DNA from: CALBZE01 sp036381255
Lineage (GTDB): Bacteria; Gemmatimonadota; Gemmatimonadetes; Longimicrobiales; RSA9
DNA length: 64,000 bases
Assembly (NCBI GenBank): GCA_036381255.1
Contig: DASVDG010000124.1
Location: 82,763-146,762 of the forward strand
Direction: 5' to 3'
Part shown: in pieces, positions 59,924-64,000 of the stretch
Numbering within the stretch: position 1 is the stretch's first letter
How the letters are laid out: every line of letters starts with the position of its first letter
Program-made: the position numbers and the translations under genes
Notes under the pieces: generated by a model
What the model saw: the letters and a program-made list of their open reading frames with translations, nothing else
What the model was told of the DNA's origin: nothing
Databases searched by the model: none

Positions 59924-61198
59924 ATGGCTTCGATCGTCAGCATTCACGGCCGCGAGATCCTGGATTCGCGCGGCAACCCCACGGTAGAGGCGGAGGTCTT
60001 CCTCGACACGGGCGCGGCCGGCCGGGCCGCGGTGCCGAGCGGCGCGTCCACGGGCGAGTTCGAGGCGCTCGAGCTGCGCGACGGCGACGCCGATCGATTC
60101 GGCGGCAAGGGCGTGCTCCGTGCCGTCGCGAACATCAACCAGCGGATCGCGCCGGAACTGCTCGGCATGGACGCGGCCGACCAGGTCGCGCTCGACCGCG
60201 CGATGCTCCGCCTCGACGGCACGCCGAACAAGGCGGAGCTGGGCGCGAACGCGATCCTGGCCGTCTCGCTCGCCGCCGCGCGCGCCGCGGCCGAGGACGC
60301 CGGACTGCACCTCTACCGCTACCTCGGCGGGCCGCACGCCACGCTGCTGCCGGTGCCGATGATGAACATCCTGAACGGCGGCGCCCACGCGGCGAACAAC
60401 GTCGACCTCCAGGAGTTCATGATCATGCCGGTCGGCGCGGAGTCGTTCCCGGAGGCGCTGCGCACGGGCGTCGAGATCTTCCACGCGCTCAAGCGCGTGC
60501 TCGGCAAGCAGGGGAAGAGCACCGCCGTCGGCGACGAGGGAGGCTTCGCGCCGGACCTGCGCTCCAACGAGGAGGCCGTCGAGGTCATCCTCGAGGCGAT
60601 CGAGCAGGCCGGCTACGCCGCGGGCGAGGACGTCGTCCTCGCGCTCGACGCCGCCGCCAGCGAGCTGTACCGCGACGGCGCCTACGTCTTCCACAAGTCG
60701 ACGGGCGAGAAGAAGAGCGCCGAGGAGATGATCGCGTTCTGGAGCGAGTGGGTCGACCGCTACCCGATCGTCTCCATCGAGGACGCGCTCGACGAGAACG
60801 ACTGGGACGGCTGGCGGGCGCTGACCGCCGCCATCGGCGACCGCGTCCAGCTCGTCGGCGACGACCTGTTCGTGACGAACAGCGAACGTCTCGAGCGCGG
60901 CATCGAGCAGGGCGCCGCCAACGCGATCCTGATCAAGGTCAACCAGATCGGCACGCTGACCGAGACGCTCGAGGCGATCGAAACGGCGCGCCGCAACCGC
61001 TACCGCTACATCATCAGCCACCGCTCCGGCGAGACCGCGGACACCTTCATCGCGGACCTCGCGGTCGCGACGCGGAGCGGCCAGATCAAGACCGGCAGCG
61101 CGAGCCGGACGGACCGCATCGCGAAGTACAACCAGCTCCTCCGCATCGCCGAGGACCTGGGCGACACCGCCGAGTACCCGGGGCGCGCCGCGCTGTGA
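59924..61198 (+). CDS. eno: Enolase
   Basis: The 424-residue enzyme has the family's usual length. Motifs in order are GREILDSRGNPTVEAEV, VPSGASTGEFEALEL, NILNGGAHAANNVDLQEFMI, VGDEGGFAPD, SIEDALDENDW, GDDLFVTN, LIKVNQIGTLTET, ISHRSGETAD and KTGSASRTDR. It interconverts 2-phosphoglycerate and phosphoenolpyruvate. Its stop overlaps the GTG of the divisome gene (GTGA at 61195), the common eno-divIC/ftsB order. Confidence 0.97.
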   Translation: MASIVSIHGREILDSRGNPTVEAEVFLDTGAAGRAAVPSGASTGEFEALELRDGDADRFGGKGVLRAVANINQRIAPELLGMDAADQVALDRAMLRLDGTPNKAELGANAILAVSLAAARAAAEDAGLHLYRYLGGPHATLLPVPMMNILNGGAHAANNVDLQEFMIMPVGAESFPEALRTGVEIFHALKRVLGKQGKSTAVGDEGGFAPDLRSNEEAVEVILEAIEQAGYAAGEDVVLALDAAASELYRDGAYVFHKSTGEKKSAEEMIAFWSEWVDRYPIVSIEDALDENDWDGWRALTAAIGDRVQLVGDDLFVTNSERLERGIEQGAANAILIKVNQIGTLTETLEAIETARRNRYRYIISHRSGETADTFIADLAVATRSGQIKTGSASRTDRIAKYNQLLRIAEDLGDTAEYPGRAAL

Positions 61199-61512
61199 AG
61201 CTCCGCGACCTCCTGCTGGTCACCGCGGTCGGCGCCGCGGCGTACTTTTCCCTCTTCGGCGGCGAGTACGGCCTCTTCGAGGTCCGACGCCTCGAAGCGC
61301 AGCGGGAGGTCGAAGCCGCACAGCTCGAGCAGCTCCGCGCCGAGGTCGAGCGCCTGCGGGCACGCGTCGACTCGCTGGCCGACGACCCCGCGGCGCTCGA
61401 GCGGATCGCCCGCGAACGCTACGGCATGATCCGCGACGGTGAACGGCTCTACCGGTTCGTCGCCGCCGCGGACACCTCGCGCGCCGCACCGGCCGAAGAC
61501 GCGAACGACTGA
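61195..61512 (+). CDS. Septum formation initiator (DivIC/FtsB family)
   Basis: The 105-residue protein starts at GTG 61195, in the eno stop. It has one membrane helix (about 6-22), a periplasmic coiled coil (about 29-62, EAAQLEQLRAEVERLRARV) and the family end ERIARERYGMIRDGE. The Ala/Asp-rich tail is variable. It bridges FtsL and FtsQ-type proteins in the divisome. Synteny with eno supports the assignment. Confidence 0.9.
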   Translation: MKLRDLLLVTAVGAAAYFSLFGGEYGLFEVRRLEAQREVEAAQLEQLRAEVERLRARVDSLADDPAALERIARERYGMIRDGERLYRFVAAADTSRAAPAEDAND

Positions 61513-61545
61513 GGCGCCGGCCGCCGAAGCGGGCGGGCCACCGGG

Positions 61546-61576
61546 TTGTTTCCGCGCCGCCGCCGCGGCATATTCC
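61546..61576 (+). promoter_or_regulatory. Possible sigma-70 promoter of the type II secretion operon
   Basis: TTGTTT (61546-61551), a 19-base spacer and TATTCC (61571-61576). The spacer is longer than ideal. If used, transcription would begin near 61583, after ATG 61578, so the gspG start must lie further right. Confidence 0.3.
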
Positions 61577-61685
61577 GATGGCCCGCGAGTCCGGGCCGTC
61601 TCTCCCCGCGGGCCGCGGTCGCCTCGATTCTCCCGGGCTCCACCCGACCGTGATCCATCGCGCACCTGAATCGCACCGGCTGACG

Positions 61686-62198
61686 ATGACCCGAGCGATG
61701 CGCTGCAGACCCGACCGGCGGCCCGCACCCGGGCCGGCCGCACGTTGCGGGGAGGCATCACTGTCCCCACGACGTTGTCGGCGCGCCGGCCTCACCCTCA
61801 TCGAGATGCTGGTCGTGATCGTCGTGCTCAGCGTCCTCGCGACGCTGGTCGCGCCGAACGTGTTCCAGCACGTGGGGAGCGCGAGGGACGCGACCGCGCG
61901 AAGCCAGATCGAGATGATCTCGGCGGCGCTCGACGCGTACCGGCTGGACAACGGCCGCTACCCGACGACGGAGCAGGGGCTCGCCGCGCTGTGGGAGGAG
62001 CCGCTCGTCGGGCCGCGGCCGACGAACTGGCGCGGCCCGTACCTGCGGAAGCGCGTGCCGCTGGACCCGTGGGACCGGCCGTACATCTACCGGAGCCCGG
62101 GCGAGGAGAGCGGAATGGGCTTCGACCTCCTGAGCTACGGTGCCGACGGCGAGGCGGGCGGCACCGGCGAGGACGCGGACGTGAAGAGCTGGGAGTAG
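61686..62198 (+). CDS. gspG: Type II secretion major pseudopilin GspG
   Basis: The prepilin site RRAG-LTLIE has cleavage after G35 (counting from ATG 61686) and Glu at +5, followed by the hydrophobic helix. GRYPTTEQGLAALW, YLRKRVPLDPWDRPY and SYGADGEAGGTGEDAD (the calcium loop) are GspG signatures. ATG 61686 would give a 35-residue leader, long for a pseudopilin. A CTG at 61761, preceded by GGGGAGG at 61749-61755, would give a normal 10-residue leader. It is the first gene of the gsp operon in the window. Confidence 0.9.
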   Translation: MTRAMRCRPDRRPAPGPAARCGEASLSPRRCRRAGLTLIEMLVVIVVLSVLATLVAPNVFQHVGSARDATARSQIEMISAALDAYRLDNGRYPTTEQGLAALWEEPLVGPRPTNWRGPYLRKRVPLDPWDRPYIYRSPGEESGMGFDLLSYGADGEAGGTGEDADVKSWE

Positions 62199-62212
62199 CC
62201 GCGAGGCCGCCG

Positions 62213-63424
62213 ATGGGCGAGTTCCGCTACCGTGCGATGGACATGGCCGGCCGCCGCCAGCGCGGCCGCGCCGAGGCCGCCGGCGTCGCGGAGCTGGCCC
62301 GCACGCTCGAGGCGCGGGGGCTCATCCTGATCGATGCCGTGGACGCCGGGCGCGACGCGGAGCGGGCCTCGTCGCCGGGCGGCTTCCAGCCCCGTCGGCG
62401 GCGCGCCGTCGTCGAGGCGACGCGCGCGCTCGGCTCGCTCCTCTCCGCGGGGCTGCCGCTCGCCCGCGCCCTCGAGACCGCCGCCGGCGTGGTGGGCGGC
62501 CCCGTGGGCGCCGCGCTGCGCACCGTGCGCTCGGACGTCGAGCGGGGCGAGGCGCTCGCAACCGCGCTGGCCTGGCACGGCCGCACGTTCCCGCCGCTAT
62601 ACGTCGGCCTGGTCCGCGCCGGCGAGCGCAGCGGCGACCTGGCCGGCGCGTTCCGCCGCCTGGCCGACCAGCTCGAGCGCGAGGACGAACTGCGGTCCCG
62701 CATCGTCTCCGCCTCGATCTACCCGCTGCTCCTCGCCGCGGTCGGCGGGATCGCGATCGTCGTGCTGCTCCTGTTCGTGCTGCCGCGCTTCGTCGAGCTG
62801 CTGGAAGGCGCCGGGGCGACGCTGCCGCGCTCGACGGCCGCGCTCCTCGCCGTGTCGCGCGCGCTCCAGGCTGCCGGGCCGTTCCTGCCGGTCCCGCTGG
62901 CTGGCCTCGCGCTCGGCGCCGGCGCCTACGTCCGCACGGAGCCGGGGCGCCGCATCGTCGCCGGCCTCGCGCTGCGGCTCCCGCTCGTCCGCGCGATCCG
63001 CAGCGACGCCCTCGCCGGCCGCTTCGCGCGCCTCGCGGCCGTCCTCCTCGGCGGCGGCGCGCCGATGCTGACGGCGCTCGAGCACGCCGCCGAGAGCCTG
63101 GCCGACCCGCTCGCGCGCGACGAGGTCCTGAGAATCCGCGCCCGCATTCGGGAGGGCGCATCGCTCGACCAGGCCGTCCGCGAGGGTCGGCTGTTCCCGC
63201 CGCTGCTCGGCCAGCTCGTCGCGGTCGGCGAGGAGGCCGGGCGCGTCGAGGAGTTCCTCGCCCGCGCCGCCGACCTCTTCGAGGAGCGCACCGCCCGCGC
63301 GCTCCAGCGCCTCGTCACCCTGATGGAGCCGGCCATGATCGTCGGGTTCGGCCTGGTCGTCGGGTTCGTCGCGCTGTCACTGCTCCAGGCGATCTACGGC
63401 GTCAACGCGGGGGCGTTCCGGTGA
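62213..63424 (+). CDS. gspF: Type II secretion inner-membrane protein GspF
   Basis: The 403-residue protein has the GspF plan: an N-terminal YRAMDMAGRRQRG strand, two repeated T2SSF helical domains (LGSLLSAGLPLARALE and a second RFARLAAVLLGGGAPMLTALE) and three membrane helices (about 168-192, 223-240 and 375-396). It is the platform that anchors the pseudopilus assembly ATPase. It starts 14 bases after gspG, and its stop overlaps the GTG of gspH (63421). Confidence 0.93.
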   Translation: MGEFRYRAMDMAGRRQRGRAEAAGVAELARTLEARGLILIDAVDAGRDAERASSPGGFQPRRRRAVVEATRALGSLLSAGLPLARALETAAGVVGGPVGAALRTVRSDVERGEALATALAWHGRTFPPLYVGLVRAGERSGDLAGAFRRLADQLEREDELRSRIVSASIYPLLLAAVGGIAIVVLLLFVLPRFVELLEGAGATLPRSTAALLAVSRALQAAGPFLPVPLAGLALGAGAYVRTEPGRRIVAGLALRLPLVRAIRSDALAGRFARLAAVLLGGGAPMLTALEHAAESLADPLARDEVLRIRARIREGASLDQAVREGRLFPPLLGQLVAVGEEAGRVEEFLARAADLFEERTARALQRLVTLMEPAMIVGFGLVVGFVALSLLQAIYGVNAGAFR

Positions 63425-63858
63425 GGCGCGGGCTCTCGCTGCTCGAGCTCGTCGTCGTCCTGCTGCTCCTCGGCATCGCCGCGAGCGTCGCCGCGCCCGC
63501 GCTCGCCCGCCTCGCGGCGCCCGACCCGGTGCGCGACGGCGCCGAACGGGTGCGCACGGTGCTCCGGCGCGCGCGGCTCACCGCCGTGCAACGCGGCCGC
63601 ACCGTGGTCGTCGTCGTCGTGCCGGAGCAGCGCCGCTACCGCGCGTGGCTCGTAGGCGACGACGCGCGCCCGCTGGCCGATGGCGTGATCGAGCTGCCGG
63701 CGGACTTCCGCCTCCAGGCGACGTCGCCGCGGCCGACCTTCACCTTCTCGCCTCGCGGCCGCGCGAGCGGCGAGGCGATCGTGGTCCGCGGCGCCGGCCG
63801 CGCCGCGTCCGTCGTCGTCGATCCGTGGACCGGGGACCCCCGTGTCCTCGAGCCGTAG
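63421..63858 (+). CDS. gspH: Type II secretion minor pseudopilin GspH
   Basis: The 145-residue product starts at GTG 63421, in the gspF stop. The prepilin site is RRG-LSLLELV with Glu at +5, then a 20-residue hydrophobic helix. Two beta-rich segments follow (RTVVVVVVPEQRRYRAWLV, FRLQATSPRPTFTFSPRG), which fit GspH. It overlaps gspI by 17 bases. Confidence 0.85.
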   Translation: MRRGLSLLELVVVLLLLGIAASVAAPALARLAAPDPVRDGAERVRTVLRRARLTAVQRGRTVVVVVVPEQRRYRAWLVGDDARPLADGVIELPADFRLQATSPRPTFTFSPRGRASGEAIVVRGAGRAASVVVDPWTGDPRVLEP

Positions 63859-64000
63859 ACCCGGCTTCACGCTGCTCGAGGCGGTCGTCGCGCTCGCGAT
63901 CGTCTCGATCACCGCCGTCGCCGCGCTCGCCGCGCTCGCGGCCGAGCTGCGCACCGCCGACCGTGTGCAGCGGATGTTGCCCGCCGCCGCGCTCGCCGAC
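63842..64000 (+). CDS. gspI: Type II secretion minor pseudopilin GspI, 5' part only
   Basis: GTG 63842 opens a frame that runs off the right edge (53 codons visible) and overlaps the end of gspH. SSSRRPG-FTLLEAVVALAI is a textbook prepilin cleavage site (FTLLE, Glu at +5) and matches GspI. The rest of the minor pseudopilin set should follow outside the window. Confidence 0.8.
   Translation, partial: MSSSRRPGFTLLEAVVALAIVSITAVAALAALAAELRTADRVQRMLPAAALAD

Overview
The window is chromosomal DNA of a very G+C-rich Gram-negative bacterium. The gene content fits a diderm outside the Proteobacteria, most likely Gemmatimonadota: a Wzi/Wza/Wzc-type capsule export set, a type II secretion locus, an anti-sigma partner-switching module, Rex, a MutS2-DnaG pair and a Minf_1886-family protein. 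The phylum is an inference, because there is no rRNA in the window. I saw no tRNA, rRNA, CRISPR array or insertion sequence. Genes are tightly packed, and many start inside the stop codon of the gene before (GTGA, ATGA or TTGA overlaps), so translational coupling is common.

Bases 1-24043 are an exopolysaccharide/capsule region. It holds glycosyltransferases (the partial gene at 1-651, then 7440-8633, 10273-11199, 11192-12211 and 13859-15049 on the minus strand), a Wzx-type flippase (12208-13848) and a Wzi-like outer-membrane protein (15190-16704). It also holds a beta-helix lipoprotein (16730-18337, minus), a tyrosine autokinase of the Wzc type with its export partner (18854-21980, minus), a polysaccharide deacetylase and a methyltransferase (22500-24043, minus). 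Between them lie unusual proteins: an 831-residue fusion with methyltransferase-like, nucleotidyltransferase-like, NDK-like and kinase-like parts; a beta-propeller phytase-like lipoprotein; three lamin-tail domains fused to a metallo-beta-lactamase fold with an altered metal motif; and a 548-residue aminoglycoside-phosphotransferase-type fusion. No polymerase (Wzy) or initiating transferase is visible.

Most transcription units of this region are preceded by a sequence matching the sigma-54 (-24/-12) consensus. Two of these share an identical 18-mer (4346-4363 and 7358-7375), and most sit 35-60 bases ahead of a start codon. The region therefore looks like one RpoN-controlled regulon. This is the main finding.

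Bases 24148-38863 are housekeeping: prmA, a hypothetical gene, HIT, yqeY, mutS2, dnaG, a zinc-ribbon coiled-coil protein, recJ, rsmD, coaD, pta, a STAS / anti-sigma kinase / PP2C phosphatase module, and rsmA. Bases 38860-49909 hold an MFS transporter, rex with a perfect Rex operator on its own promoter, arginine deiminase, a DnaQ-type exonuclease, an MBL hydrolase, and a short-chain acyl-CoA set (thiolase, hydroxybutyryl-CoA dehydrogenase, acyl-CoA dehydrogenase) with bioY and a CPBP protease inserted, then leucine dehydrogenase. Bases 50024-61512 hold glyA, lon, a Minf_1886 protein, a GH15 glucanase, a small zinc protein, nnr, thiL, plsC, eno and a DivIC/FtsB protein. From about 61686 a type II secretion operon (gspG, gspF, gspH, gspI) begins and runs off the right edge.
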